The notes: generated from the sequence alone by a model not told the origin. Counted from the first letter of the stretch, positions 10,209 to 21,520 are shown. The stretch is DNA of 64,000 nt from Paralithodes platypus (GCA_032716605.1 CM064501.1:22807008-22871007), one strand, 5' to 3'. A program made the numbers and translations.

Positions 10209-12117
10209 CTTTTTTTTTTTTTTTTTTTTTTTTAAGAGACAATGAACGGAGGAAGGAAAAACACAGATAAAACAAAAAGGTCCATGTGCCTAAAGGCATC
10301 CTCCATTCATAAAATGTTTGTAACAACTGGATTTAAACTTTTGTAGATTGTAAGTTTGTGGAAAGCAACTCGAGGGAAGTGAATTCCAAAGAGTAGTAGT
10401 TCTAGGGATAAATGAATTTTGATAAGCAGAAGTTCTGCATTGTGGAGGAGAAAGTGTAAATTCATGGGTGCTCTCAGCTGCCCTAGTTCTACGGGGAAAG
10501 ATGTGGAGAGGCGGCACAATTGAAGCAAGTTCCTCGGAACAATTGCTGTGAAAATATCTGTAGAATAATGCAAGGGATGCAACGTTTCTTCGTATGGATA
10601 ATGTAGGAAGGTCCTGTGTGATTGCAGGGTTATTGATTAATCTAATAGCTTTATTTTGAATTTTGTCCAACTACCTCAATGCAACCACTCCACTTCCACT
10701 CCACAGAGGTGAACAGTAATCCATCTGAGAACGCACATGACTTTTATATATTACGGCCAACTGCTCGTCAGTGAAGAATTCTCGAACTCTGTACAGGAGT
10801 CCCAGTTTTTTAGAGGCATTCTTAGCAATGCTTCTAACATAATGTGTCCAGCTCAAGTTAGTAGTTAATGTTACACCGAGAATGTCAATACTAGGGGAAG
10901 TGGGAACATTTACATCATTAAAAAATATATGGGAGTCAGTGAGATTCTGTCGGTTAGAAAATTGAATGTACTTGGTTTTCTGTGCATTAAAGGAAACTAG
11001 ATTCTTTTGTCCCCATTCATTAATTCTAGAAAGGTCCTGGTTCAGAGAAATTGCAGTGTTTATTTTTGAATTTATAAGATCGGGTTGGGTGAAAGAATTG
11101 GTAAATGTGAAGGAACTGTGGAGCGTTGAGTCATCTGCGTAGGAATGTATTGGATTATGAGTGGTAGATATGAGATCATTGATATGAATGAGGAACAGAG
11201 TTGGGGCCAAAACTGATCCCTGGGGAACACCAGCATTTATTGAGTTAAATTGAGAATAAAGGCCATCTACCATTACACGTATTTTTCTGTTATGAAGATA
11301 AGAAGAAATTAGTGGAACTAATGATGCAAGGCCGTAGTGTGACATCTTCGACAATAAGGATTGATGCCAGACTCTATCAAATACCTTTGATATATCCAGT
11401 GCTATTGTATGTGTTTCACCATGTTGGTCTGTAGCTTGGTTAATTTGATGCGTAAGAAGGCAAAGAATGTCTGCAGTTGATCGACATCGTCTAAAACCAT
11501 ATTGCCTATCACTGATTAATTTATTATTCTCAAGATGCTTAATGATGTGATTATTTAATATAATTTCAAAGACTTTACCAGGAGTGGAAGTTATTGCTAT
11601 TGGTCTGTAGTTTGATGGATCTGAAGAGGCACCTTTTTTAGGAACTGGATGGATGTTTGCTTCTTTCCAGGGTACTGGGAAGCATGAGGTATGAGTACAC
11701 AGACGGAAAAATTTTGCCAATACAGGAGCGAGCACCAAGGAGCAATTCCTAAGTACTATTGGAGGAATTTCATCTGGACCAGGAGCCTTATCTACTGATA
11801 AATTCTGCAAAATAGTTTTGACATGTCTGGTGTGGATCTTAAGTGAGGGTATTTCAGGCGAATCAAAATTAAGTACAGGGACATCTTGATTTATTTCATC
11901 TAAGGTTGAGTTGGTGGAGAAAATATCCGCAAGAAGGTTAGCTTTACCTCGTGGGTCACTTACAAGATTGCCAGTCAGAGATTTTAATGGTGGAATGGAT
12001 GAAGCAGTAGTGAAGTTGGATTTGAATGAGTTAAGAGTAGACCAAAATATTTTGTTATCATTTGGATTATTTAGAAGTTTATTTGCCTGCTTGTGGAGAA
12101 AGTTTGATGCTCCTACA
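10209..12117 (-). mobile_element. 5'-truncated I/Jockey-type LINE inserted in Bel-Pao integrase
   Basis: The insert ends at its 3' side in a run of 24 T on the plus strand (10210-10233), the poly(A) tail of a minus-strand LINE. Its other boundary is where integrase coding changes to LINE coding at about 12117. Only the RT and C-terminal region are present, so the copy is 5'-truncated, as expected for target-primed reverse transcription. A 15-bp tandem direct repeat (GCTCCTACAAATGTA twice, 12110-12139) lies at the 5' junction. I do not find a third copy after the poly(A), so the target-site duplication is unresolved. Confidence 0.8.
10290..12117 (-). pseudogene. LINE reverse transcriptase and C-terminal region
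   Basis: The product carries RT motifs in order: PGPDEIPP, VPKKGASSDPSNYRPIA, YGFRRCRST, ALDISKVFDRVWH, AGVPQGSVLAPTLFL and SYADDSTLH, followed by the thumb and the VRSQMDYCSPLW segment. A single in-frame TAG at 10671-10673 separates this from the C-terminal tail (KIQNKAIRLINNP... SIRRNVASLALFYRYF... TTLWNSLPSSCF). The upstream frame is open across the insertion boundary into Bel-Pao integrase, giving one 788-codon chimeric frame. No endonuclease domain is present. The closest relative in the window is the LINE at 26390-31600. Confidence 0.85.
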
Positions 12118-13037
12118 AATGTAGCTCCTACAAATGTAGCAGCATTGTCGCTTAACATTATCTGTGGAAATCCCTGCCTACTACAAAATCTCCGGAAAGC
12201 ATGGATAAAGCTGTCACAGATCATATTGCTAACTACTTCAATGTGAATAGCTCTTGTAGTAGCGCATGTAAATAATAGAATATAAGCCTTGTTGTTGTGT
12301 GCGTCCCGGACAGGAATTGCTCCTGTATAATCAACCCCCGTGACCTCGAAGGGATCTCTAGGAGTAGTCCTGATGTCTGGTAGAGGAGGTAATCTAGCTG
12401 TCGCGTAGGTATTACCCTGTATTTTACGACAGATTATACATTTACTGGTCACTTGTTTTACAGCTTGTCTTATCTTAGGAATCCACCACCATTGCCATAT
12501 ATATGCGACCACGTGATTGACTCCATAGTGACAACAGACACGATGGCATATATTGATGAGCATGGTAGTGAAAGGATGTTTGGAAGGCAATAGTATCGGA
12601 TATTTCCTTGAATCCGGAAGAGCCGCTAACTTCAATCTACCTTCACATACAAGTAAACCTCCTTTCATGACAAGCCCTAATTGGTTTACCAAATTATTGC
12701 GAGTACCCTTGTCACCAGACAGCATCTCGTACTCCTTTGGGAAGCATTCCTGCTGGCATTTTTGAGCTACAATCTTTTCTGTTACTTTTAGTTCGTTTAT
12801 GCTGAGGAGGGCACAGTCTGTGGGAGACATCCCTTTAATTTTTGCCTTCAAATTATTCTTGTATCGAATAGTCCATGCAACTACCCGAATTAATTTCTCA
12901 TAACTGCCATATTTTTCCCAGTTCCATAACTGTGTGTCCTGTTCATAATTGGTCCCAATGACTTGGCTAGTTACTTTTGGCGTTGGGTCATCTGGTAATA
13001 TGTCTTCTGGCCACTCGTCTTTGTTTCGGAGCCACAT
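12118..13037 (-). pseudogene. Bel-Pao integrase: N-terminal zinc region and first two catalytic acids
   Basis: Visible in order are the end of the RNase H linker (MWLRNKDEWPEDILP, near residue 1), an HHCC-type zinc region (HRVCCHYGVNHVVAYIWQ... KCIICRK) and the core motifs FEVTGVDYTGAIPV (first Asp) and FPQIMLSDNAATFVGA (second Asp). The domain is cut just after the second Asp by the LINE, and the remainder is at 9840-10193. In this copy the frame continues directly into LINE codons. Confidence 0.85.
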
Positions 13038-13050
13038 GGGCCCCTCCCAC

Positions 13051-13404
13051 CTATTCCTTCAGATGTTTTGCCGAAACACCTCTAGACAGTAAGTCACTAG
13101 GGTTTTCTTTAGAGGACACGTACCGGAATTCTACAGTCGGAAGAAGGGATTTTATTTCGTCAAGTCGGTTTGCGACATACACTGGAAGCTTCTTCATAGT
13201 ACGCAACCAATGCAATGTAACCTGGCTGTTGCACCATAAAACAATTTTGTTGACTTTTACAATAGTATGATAGGCTTCCTCCACAAATTTGATTAATCTG
13301 GCGGCTAGAAAAGCAGCAGTTAGCTCTAGTCTTGGTATAGTTATGGACCTTATGGGAGCGACCTTCGCTTTAGCGATGACCAGACTACTACATTCCGGGC
13401 TCAC
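13051..13404 (-). pseudogene. Bel-Pao RNase H
   Basis: The frame has KAKVAPIRSITIPRLELTAA, then a stretch corresponding to KIVLWCNSQVTLHWLR, LPVYVANRLDEI and the VSSKENPSDLLSRG motif. These are the conserved landmarks of Bel-Pao RNase H (IPRLEL.A, W.DS..VL.W, N.AD..SRG). It is out of frame with the segments on both sides by small indels. Confidence 0.85.
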
Positions 13405-13672
13405 AAAATATATTGCAGTGCCATAGGCGACACCACTTGCACGCTAAATGCATGAAGTTCCACTGAGTCAACATATACCGTCCTCCGAGGATAAGTAAAG
13501 TCACAGCAGAGGTTCAGGTCCTTGGAAATTGTAGACCATTCGGTAGCGCAGTCTTCAGGTAGCGGATAGTCCCAATCTAGTTTCAGTCTCCATAATTGTT
13601 GTAAGAAAATTCTGGACTTTATTGTAACAGGCAGTAGTACACCGAGTGGATCGAACAGTTGTGCCGTCACCC
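13401..13672 (-). pseudogene. Bel-Pao RT connection segment
   Basis: The segment encodes the TAQLFDPLGVLLPVTIKSRI motif typical of the Bel-Pao RT-to-RNase H connection, followed by LQQLWRLKLDWDYPLP. The TTAA element at 13677-14098 separates it from the RT palm. The reading frame on the two sides is compatible once that element and one TTAA are set aside. Confidence 0.8.
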
Positions 13673-13676
13673 TTAA

Positions 13677-14098
13677 CCCTTTGGCTGCGGCTATGTTTGG
13701 GCTATTTAGGGCATATTCAGGCACTCCTGAATGATAAATCAAGCATCTGCATTAAATGAAGTGTATTCTGCCGAAAACTAGGCGAAAATAGCTTCAAAAT
13801 GACACCAGAACGGACCGTGTACGTGGTCTGGTTCACCCGCAGTGGTCCTAGTGAAACGCGGGAACCCCGCTATTATGTAACACTCGCTCGCTTGGCTACA
13901 CTGGTGAGAGAGACAGAGAGAGACCCGCGCGAGACACAGCCTAGCTCTGTGAGCCGCTCGGTGCTCTGAGGGTCGGAGGTGGGCCCCTCACGCTCCCGCC
14001 CACTGACACTCGATTTTTACATTTTTTACAGGCTTTTAAAGCCTGGAAATTGCTGTAACTTGCCAAAACATTCCAGAACGTCACCCGCAGCGAAAGGG
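13677..14098. mobile_element. MITE-2, TTAA-flanked miniature element (422 bp) inside Bel-Pao RT
   Basis: TTAA lies at 13673-13676 and 14099-14102. The termini are inverted repeats: CCCTTTGGCTGCGG at the left and, read inward from the right, CCCTTTCGCTGCGG, one mismatch in 14. The insertion splits otherwise collinear RT coding sequence, which gives independent evidence for exact boundaries. There is no transposase frame. It is inferred to be a non-autonomous piggyBac-like element, of a different family from MITE-1. Confidence 0.85.
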
Positions 14099-14102
14099 TT
14101 AA

Positions 14103-14796
14103 GCACTCTATTTTTGTAGCCTTAATGGTCTCTGGGAGACTAGCATTGAACGTCAACAGATCAGAGTCAGGTAACCATAAGAGTCCTAATGTCTTCACTC
14201 GCTCTTGATTCTTGGCAGCAATACCATCCAACTGCAGGAGGTCACGTAGTTGAGGACTATTGGTAGCCCACTCTCTGAGATATAAATGTGCTTGAGACAT
14301 TATTCTTTGGGCATCCCAGTAACGCTTAATGACATTCTCTTTATTACTGCCTGTTCCCTGGAGGTTGTCAATGTACAAGCCTTCCTTAATAGCCTCCACA
14401 ACTTCGGAATCTTCTTTGATAATGGAAAGATGCTTTAAGATCTTGGCATTAAGAAGAAACTGTGAGCAAGTCGCCCCGAACAACACTACCTTAAATCGGT
14501 AGCAAAGCAAGGGTGAAGATAAGTCCAAGGGATCCTTTGGCCACAGAAATCGGGTGTAGTCACGATCTTCTTCATGAAGTCTCAACATGAGAAAAGGCTT
14601 TCTCGATGTCACTTATCCAGGAATATTTGTGTACCCTGAATCGCAGCAATATTTTTGCTAGATCTGGCACTAGTGATGGCCCTGTGTAAAGGCAGTCATT
14701 AAGACTTGGCCTGCCTTTGCCAATACTAGCGGAACAGTTGTACACAATACGAACGGGCATCGTTGTGCTATTTTTGGTGGCCCCGTGATGTGCCAA
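14103..14796 (-). pseudogene. Bel-Pao reverse transcriptase palm
   Basis: Two overlapping frames (14572-14796 and 14103-14612) together carry PVRIVYNCSA, PSLNDCLYTGP, WISDIEKAF, a segment near LRLHEEDRDYTRFLW, and EGLYIDNLQGTG. The last corresponds to the metal-binding Y(V/I)DD motif but reads YIDN, so the second catalytic Asp is missing. The frame change lies between about 14572 and 14612. The segment is one half of the RT interrupted by MITE-2. Confidence 0.85.
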
Positions 14797-15309
14797 ATAA
14801 TGACTGTTTTCAGTAACACCGAAAGGAACCTCTTCAATAAAACCACGATGAAGTTGGTCTTGGATAACGTTGGTGTAGTGCCTACAATAAACAGGTTCTT
14901 GTTTAAATCGCTTCTGCAGACCCCTTAGGCGACCCGCTGCTAAACCATAATTAAAGGGCAGCTTCTCTTTTTGTTGGTTCCATGGCAGTCTGACCTCATA
15001 CTGCTGATTCTATGCAGAGTATGTTACTGTCTCCTTGTAGATGTCCAATGCAGTCTTGTTTTCCTTTGAATCTTCGGTCGGAGAAATTCCTAGATTATCC
15101 AGTTCTCACATACATTTTAATTCATTATGAAATGGATTATATGATTCTGTAGATATGTATTGATCCATCGGGGTGACTGCAACTTTCAATATTGTAACTA
15201 CCTCTACTTGGGCGCTAGACTTGTCGTTATGGCAGGAGCCACTTAGTGCATAGCCAAATTTAGTGGGCAAGAGAATTATGTCACCCTCTTTTTTGTACCC
15301 TGGCCGCAC
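14797..15309 (-). pseudogene. Bel-Pao protease-RT linker and RT N terminus, degenerate
   Basis: The part at 15106-15309 reads GDIILLPTKFGYALSGS, the conserved sequence between protease and RT (LL.T.FGW..SG). Further on, in frames broken by stops, RLPWN, LPFNYGLAAGRL and HYTNVIQDQL-like segments of the RT fingers can be read. It joins gag-protease upstream and the RT palm downstream. Confidence 0.7.
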
Positions 15310-16936
15310 TAAGTCATAATAAAATCGGTACCAACCAACAAGTCCAGTCGAGATGTCTGTGTCATTAGAGGATCAGCTAATTTGTAGCCCTTGCTTCGCA
15401 TTTTCATGTCTGCTTCAAGGCATTCTGATCCTTTGTGATCCGGGAGAGTTTCTACCACAACTGCTTGTAGAGGATAGTTTCTGCCCCGGAACTTGTACTT
15501 GAAGAACACTACTGGATACTTTCTGCTCTCACATGCTCCGGTTAACCCTCGCAACTCTAGCTCTTCAACACCCAATTTTTCATAATGGATAGAGTCTAGA
15601 GCGGAATTTAGAATGAAGGTGCGCTGTGAGCACTGATCCAACAGCGTACGTATCTTGACTGTTCCTCTTGATTCCTTTACTGTTGGCAGCATAACAGTTG
15701 GGAGGATAATACTAGTCTTCTTTGAAGATACAGACACCGTGGTAGTTTGCGTCTTGGTCTTTGTTACCTGTTGAGTTTTTTGCTCCTTTACACCGTCCCA
15801 TTGAGATCTGGACTGACAGAGGATATGGTAGTGTCTGTTACGACAGAACTTGCAGTTACGGATGTCAGGGTTCACACAACCATTGCTTCCATGGGCTGAG
15901 GACAAGCATTCGGTGCAAAGGTTGAGTTGCTTTGCGCGCTTTACTTTCAGAGCACTGGTTTTGTATCTGAGACACTTGAACCACACGTGTGCCCTTTCGC
16001 ACAACTTACAACCCTTACTTCGCGCTGAGGCCTGCTGCACCGCAAAGGATGCTGAAGCAACTGGTATGTGTGGTGTAGTCCATTCTGCTACACTTTCCAT
16101 ATTAAAAACTTCTGTCTGGTAAGCCTGGACAAACCTTTCTAGGTCCAGAACATCTTCACCTAAAGTTCTTTTTAATGTTTCCTTTAGTGGGGATGGCAAT
16201 TTATTCATGAGAATCACAACACTAGCTTCATGAAGGGTAATTTGTAGGGTCTCTATTGACCTCAGTGTACTTTCAAAACAAGCATAGAATCCTTTTAGTT
16301 CCTCGACATTGTAAGAGGGAGGATTCAAAGTAGTAAGGTTAGTTATATGTGCCGCCTTAATCCTATCCCTGTGCCCATAGGTTTTCTGTAGAAGGGCAAC
16401 CGCTGTTTGGTAGCTGGCTCCCTCAATTGCGAAACCTGTAATTAGTTGTTTTGCCTCGCCATTCAGTTGACCTCTTAAGTAGGTGAATTTTTGGATGTCA
16501 CTGAGCTCCGCATTGCTGTGGACACTACAATGGAAAATATCCCAGAATCCCATCCACAGAGTGGGATCACTGTCAAACACAGGAAGGGTGATTTTCGGCA
16601 ATCTTATACCGGCATTTCTGTTAACTGCAGCACGATTAGGCTCCTTTTGTTTTAGCTTACCTTTAAGGTGGACGATAACTTGATCAAGATGCTCTAGATA
16701 ATCCATGTCTGCTTCTATGTCCGCGAAATACTCTACTTCGTCTTCATAGAGTGTTTCCATTTCGCGGCGACATGAATTGAAATCTTCGAGCTGTCTTAAT
16801 ACCGAAGTCAATTTAGCCTCAATCGCTTCATTATCTGCATCAACTAAAAATGTAGCAATATATCTTTGGTGATCCTAGTCAAACCACTCTTGATACCCCC
16901 CTTGCGTCGTTTGTACTGGGATAGAGTCAACGACAT
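15309..16936 (-). pseudogene. Bel-Pao Gag and aspartic protease
   Basis: An ATG at 16936 opens a frame (MSLTLSQYKRRKGG...) that shifts by one base near 16845 into the main 500-codon frame (open to 15309). The main frame has a coiled N-terminal segment, the DUF1759-type region (LPKITLPVFDSDPTLW... FTYLRGQLNGEAKQLI, about residues 70-130) and three zinc knuckles of CX2CX3-4HX4C type (about residues 265-335). A protease segment with LLDQCSQRTF (about residue 395) follows. The expected Asp-Ser-Gly triad reads Asp-Gln-Cys, so the protease is likely inactive. Confidence 0.85.
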
Positions 16937-17276
16937 GATGGCAATACACAGGAAATAGAATATTAAAGGGTATAAAAAAATAATTTACCTATATGGACGT
17001 GAAACGCGCTCAGAAAATTAGCCGACGTCAATAAAGGCAAATCATAGGGAACTCCGACTTTAAAACTTAACCCTCTCACGCTTATGACGCGATTTTGAGC
17101 CTATTAGGGATATTTTAAAGCCTTTGTTACCATCAGGGGTGTTTAGAAACCTTTAGTTTATTTACTTCAACCTCTGCAGTTGTCTTTGAGTTAGCTGTGG
17201 GCAGAAAACTAATTTTGGAGAGGTAATTATAAGAGTGAGAGAACTCTATTTCTTATTGCTAATCTGGCAACCTCTG

Positions 17277-20200
17277 TAAAATGCCCCAGAACGAGAAGCC
17301 CACCACAGAAGCCACGAACGAACACCACACAGAAACACCCAAAGGAAAGGTCCACAGAACGAAAGGACCAGCTGACCGAGCCAGCCAATTCAGACAGGCC
17401 CAAGCCCGCAGGGCTAAGCAGCTCCAGGCCGCACCTAGATACCCCTTCTAAACTGACCATTTTTCCACACCTCATGTACACTACCCCCTCGTGTCCTACA
17501 CTCCTAACTACAAAGATGATGAACAGGAATATACATTCATATTAAAAACACCCATGCCCTGTCCCGACATTGAGCCAATGCCAACACATCAGACAGCCAT
17601 AATTATATCTATGTATGTTCTTACATCCGAGAAGTAGATGTTATATATCTTAGAAGTTAAAACACCCACGCCTGTCCCTAGACCTTGTATATCATTTCCC
17701 ATGACGAGTCTAGATATATGTAACCCGTGCTCAGTCGCCCCCTTGCATTGTTCCTCTAGTAACTAAGTGTCTCTATAATATTAACTGCCACCAGTATGGA
17801 TACGACATAGCGGCACTGTCCTTGTGTCGTATTGTGCCAAATACAGATCAACCAGGTTTCATCACCTTATTAGGACGACGACTATAATGTCGTCGTTCAT
17901 CGATGTATGCAATCCTTAGTTTAAGTATTAATATTAACATTCCCTAACATCTTGTCTTGCCAGACTAAGCTTCTGAAGACCCATCGCCCCATAAATCTAT
18001 GTATTCAATCCATAGGTTAAGTATTTTTATCCGCCATTGTGTTCACCTTTTTCCATTTACTTTTCCACAATTGTCATACGTCTTCCACTTGCCTCCTTCG
18101 TATCCACAGTCCACACTACGCCAATTTACTTCGTGTCATACACCTCTTACCCCAACCAGAGATTGTATAAGATAACCTTGTTACCAGTATCTGTCATAAG
18201 TACCCCGAAACAATAACTAAGTACCCCTACGAACTGCCGCTGTTGTTGGTATATATATATTTCATAGAAAACGCAGTTCCCAGGGCCAACTAATAGTATC
18301 CATAACCCCTCGGACTGATCACATAACTCTATCTTTTCCAGACTCATATACCACCCCATAGTTGCATTCCCCGGTAGCATTTGGCTAACGTATTCTACTG
18401 CCTTTTCAAACTTCGACATCAACTGCAGCCTAATGCCACCCCCACGCCCAGAGACCTTAGAGTCAAATTCCCCTATAGCCCCCCTGCACTCCTCCCCTCT
18501 CATTATAAGACCCCGCGCTTCTCTACTCTTGTCCGACCTAGCCTCTCTCTCATACCTCTTGAAGATCCTTGAATTGTCCGTTGCTAACGCTCTCCAACCT
18601 TTTATATATATACTCCTATCCAGCCTACCTTCACTTAGTAGGCCAGAACATTAGAACTTTACTAGCCCCTTGCATGCCATCTATTCTCTTACAACCCATT
18701 CACAACCCTGCACCCAATGGTCGTCGGTGTGAGGCTAGCCGCCTCGCCAGTAACTAACTTCTATTGCCATACTTCCAGATAAATGTGGCAGAGTTAGCAA
18801 CCCAGTCTCCACCACATCCAGCAAACCCTACAATTAACAACCAGCCGAGTAAAACCAGCTAGCCAAGGCACCTTCGGTTTTGGTATTAAGGACACCCACA
18901 TCTGTCTCATACACAGGGTTATTACAAACACTGGTGATATGGCAAGCCCCTAGCCACAGCCGCCGGACGACTATCACAGAGAGAGGGCGCCCAGCTCCCC
19001 CTTTTTGCCCACCCGAGGAGGGAGACCCCCACCCCCGCGGAGGTATACCTGGCCCCTGTTTTGACTTCTGAGTCATTGCCAGGTAGCACAGGAATTCTTC
19101 CTATCAATGAACTAACCATGCATGACTAACACCCTTACTAACCTCTATTAACTCACAATAAACCATTTACCTTTCTTGCATACTCTGATCACTAAATTAG
19201 CACCTCAGCTATACCATAGAATGAAGATTGAACAATCTAAGAGAGACGCTCCTATCACAGCTGTCCCCATCCTCCTCGCAAAGTAGATCCAGTCTCTCTC
19301 CCCTAAATACTTCCAGTATAGCCAAAATAGTACCTCTTACTAAGGCTCAGTTATATGAAAATATAAAGGCTTCCTATAGCCATGTGCCACAACAGTAAAT
19401 ACCATTTTACCTAGTCCCCATATCTATTGAGAGCTCAAATAAGTCCATAAGACTCGAGATCCCTACTGTCTACAGGGTCCAGAACCGAGCCTATAAATCT
19501 AGCTCCCGCCTCCAGTCAAATCAGTTGACCAACCAGTGGTCACTACCCTGCAGTTGTCACCTTGTGTTGTTCCGGAGTTGAAAGATTCCAGAGCCGGCAG
19601 ACTCCGTGGCAGATTTGGATAGAAGGACCTGCCCACGTATTTGAGAACTTCACACATATGGGCCCCCTGGACGGCCGCGGAACCAGTCGTTAGCCCCCAA
19701 CATCACCGGAAACAAGATAACTAGGACCAGATCTACAAATACTATTCAAGATTCATGTTGCTAGTACTAAGTATTATAGTACTAGTTTGACACTCACTTA
19801 TTAACTTTCTATAAAGTGGCTAAAACCTTGCCCAGTGTAACTCATATTTAACCATTCCCTTTGGGACGAACTAAGCGATCAGTGCTCATTAATTAACAGG
19901 CGACATTGACTCCCGTAATTACCTTATTCAGATATTAAAACTCTAGTGATATCTAACGTTCGCCCACTGATTTGTATTCTACGTATTTCTGCCATAAGAA
20001 TATAAAACTTAGATCAGTACCCCCATGAGGTTACTAGAGATTTCCGTGTTCTACAATATACGCGTGTCTAATCCTAACTGTGAGCTGCTACTTGGGCACG
20101 CGACCAGCCAGTAAGAGATCAAATCAGTGAAATTGAATTACATGAATATATTGAGGTCTTTCAGAAGATAAAACTTGCTAATTAAGCCAGTGATCAGAAG

Positions 20201-20458
20201 ATTAATACCTGAACGTTGGAAGTGGGAGACTAGGCTCCATCCAGATCCACTTATGCTAGTGTTGTTCGATTCTATTATATTGTCTTGCACGAGTATTATG
20301 CAGTGGTATATAAATAAACGTGATCATCTAACTTGCTACCATGTGTTTCTTTGTGTTCTCTATTCCTCATATCTTGTATTGTGCATGCAGCCTTATATAC
20401 CCAGTCATTTAGAACTCACATTACCCAAGTTAAACCTGTAGAAAAACAGGGCATAACA
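17277..20458 (+). mobile_element. Giant-LTR family, solo LTR A
   Basis: The LTR runs from TAAAATGCCCCAGAACGAG to CAGGGCATAACA and is flanked by an exact 5-bp duplication CTCTG (17272-17276 and 20459-20463). It is about 3.18 kb and collinear with the LTRs of the complete element at 37187-47482. It has only one copy of the about 0.31-kb segment that is tandemly doubled in those LTRs. No internal region is present, so it is a solo LTR left by LTR-LTR recombination. Its 5' ORF (ATG at 17281) is frameshifted after about 20 codons. Confidence 0.9.
18147..18503 (-). CDS. Antisense ORF within LTR A (118 codons), function unknown
   Basis: This frame starts with ATG at 18503 on the strand opposite to the LTR's own transcription. 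Its core (RGGGIRLQL...FEKAVEYVSQMLPGNA then MGWYMSLEKIEL) is preserved in the other LTRs. In LTRs B and C it begins with ATG but stops about 60 residues after the glycine-rich segment. I recognise no family. It could be a captured gene fragment, an antisense protein or a chance frame kept by copy identity; the last is simplest. Confidence 0.25.
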   Translation of the reverse strand: MRGEECRGAIGEFDSKVSGRGGGIRLQLMSKFEKAVEYVSQMLPGNATMGWYMSLEKIELCDQSEGLWILLVGPGNCVFYEIYIYQQQRQFVGVLSYCFGVLMTDTGNKVILYNLWLG

Positions 20459-20488
20459 CTCTGGGTCATAAAAGCGTGAAAGAGTTAA

Positions 20489-20750
20489 TAATTAAATAAA
20501 CGTGTGATATATGTCGGTGTAGGGCAATAAGAGGGAAATAAGACGCGGAGCGCGCACTAATTAAAGTTAACGTCGAATGCCTATATCATCTCTCACAAAA
20601 TGAAAGTAGTTAACCCTATTAAATACGGCAAATTTTTGTTAAAGTAGCCTACATTAAGGAAGGGATGCCAAAAATGGTATAAGTGAAGCCAATTTAATAT
20701 ATAAACATTGAAACATACTAGGCTAGCCCAATAGGCCTATCTACTTGGTA
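20489..20750. other. Short AT-rich stretch, no gene seen
   Basis: Sequence outside MITE-3. No coding frame or repeat boundary can be supported. Confidence 0.4.
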
Positions 20751-21185
20751 CCATATATATTACCGCATTTTCCTTTACCATCATTATCTCCGATAGACTG
20801 GAAATGGTGTCGTATTTCACACCCAAATGCCATAAAAGGGTGTCCAATATCAAGCCAACTCAACGCTGCTCCTCCACAGGGTTCAGGAAGTAAACAACTG
20901 GGTTAAAGTCAAGCCGATTTGGGCTTTAAGTATACTATATCTGTAAGCAAGTCATCATATTTCATTGGCGAGTGTTAAAAAATTCTATCTATCTAAATGT
21001 AGTCTTAAATTAGCCCAAACATACGCCAAAGTAAAGATATTCACGATCATTCTAAATTGGGCTTTTGTGTATTTCCTCTTTAACAAGTAAGTGTTTATAC
21101 TTATAAGAGTGTGCAAAATATAAATATGTTCTAATGTATAACTAGGAACCCCAAAAGATTCACCAAACCCATATATATATATATT
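20750..21185. repeat. Uninterrupted copy of a dispersed repeat (empty site for three insertions)
   Basis: This segment (from about CCTTTACCATCATTATCTCC to AAAGATTCACCAAACCCATA) is the same sequence as 36095-36321 plus 37083-37186 plus 47483-47551 plus 52650-52665. In that second copy three elements have been inserted. The TAAGTGTTTATAC and CCCCAAAAGATTC stretches here are the intact target sites of the 10.3-kb LTR element and of solo LTR E. The nature of the repeat itself is unknown. Confidence 0.75.
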
Positions 21186-21520
21186 TTTTTTTTTTCTATG
21201 TGATTGAGGGAGGCAAAGGGCATAACTGCCTATAGCGAGTGCCTCCCCCATAGTTGAAAGAGTGACAGGGCCAAAATCAAGGGACGTTCGAGCCAAAATG
21301 CCTGGACACACGGAGTTTGAAGCAATTTAAGTCATAGGAAGCGGGAAAAACTGATTCTGGGAGAGAGTTCCAGAGCTCAGCTGTTGAGTAGAAGAAAGTT
21401 TGAGAGTAACGTTTCACTCTTGGGTTGGAGAGTTGCACAGAGTAGGGATGGGATTGAGTTGCAAGACGGGTACCACGTGCCCTACGTAAAGGAGTACAAA
21501 GGAGTACAAAGGAAATCAAG
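21186..21520 (-). pseudogene. 3' tail of an I/Jockey-type LINE
   Basis: A run of T at 21185-21197 on the plus strand marks the poly(A) end of a minus-strand LINE. Upstream of it the minus strand encodes a C-terminal segment with RGTRLATQSHPYSVQLS and TAELWNSLPESVFPASYDLN, which matches the tail pattern of the other I/Jockey-type LINEs here (TTLWNSLPSSCF). RT and endonuclease are absent. Confidence 0.65.

Larger units (their letters stand above)
9330..16936 (-). mobile_element. Bel-Pao LTR retrotransposon, degenerate and interrupted
   Basis: Read on the minus strand the domains come in Bel-Pao order: Gag with DUF1759-type region and three zinc knuckles, aspartic protease, RT, RNase H, zinc-binding and catalytic integrase core, then the C-terminal DUF5641-type domain. 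The copy is dead. It has frameshifts in gag and RT, an altered protease active site, an altered RT metal-binding motif, a TTAA element inside RT and a LINE inside the integrase. The 5' LTR is not identifiable; 130 bp upstream of the gag start a TTAA element begins at 17071. Confidence 0.85.
17071..20484. mobile_element. MITE-3, TTAA-flanked element interrupted by a solo LTR
   Basis: TTAA occurs at 17067-17070 and 20485-20488. The ends are inverted repeats: CCCTCTCACGCTTATGAC on the left and, read inward from the right, CTCTTTCACGCTTTTATGAC. Without the 3.2-kb LTR insertion (17277-20458) and its duplicated CTCTG, the element would be about 220 bp. It is inferred to be a non-autonomous piggyBac-like element that was in place before the LTR element landed in it. 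Confidence 0.75.

Noticed and set aside
12110..12139. Tandem GCTCCTACAAATGTA as the target duplication of the LINE in Bel-Pao
   Set aside because: A target duplication should lie on both sides of the LINE. Both copies here are on the 5' side and none was found after the poly(A) at 10209.
16937..17066. 5' LTR of the Bel-Pao element
   Set aside because: No sequence matching the proposed 3' LTR start at 9304 could be found here, and the interval is too short. I only share a 12-base word with 8840, which is not enough.
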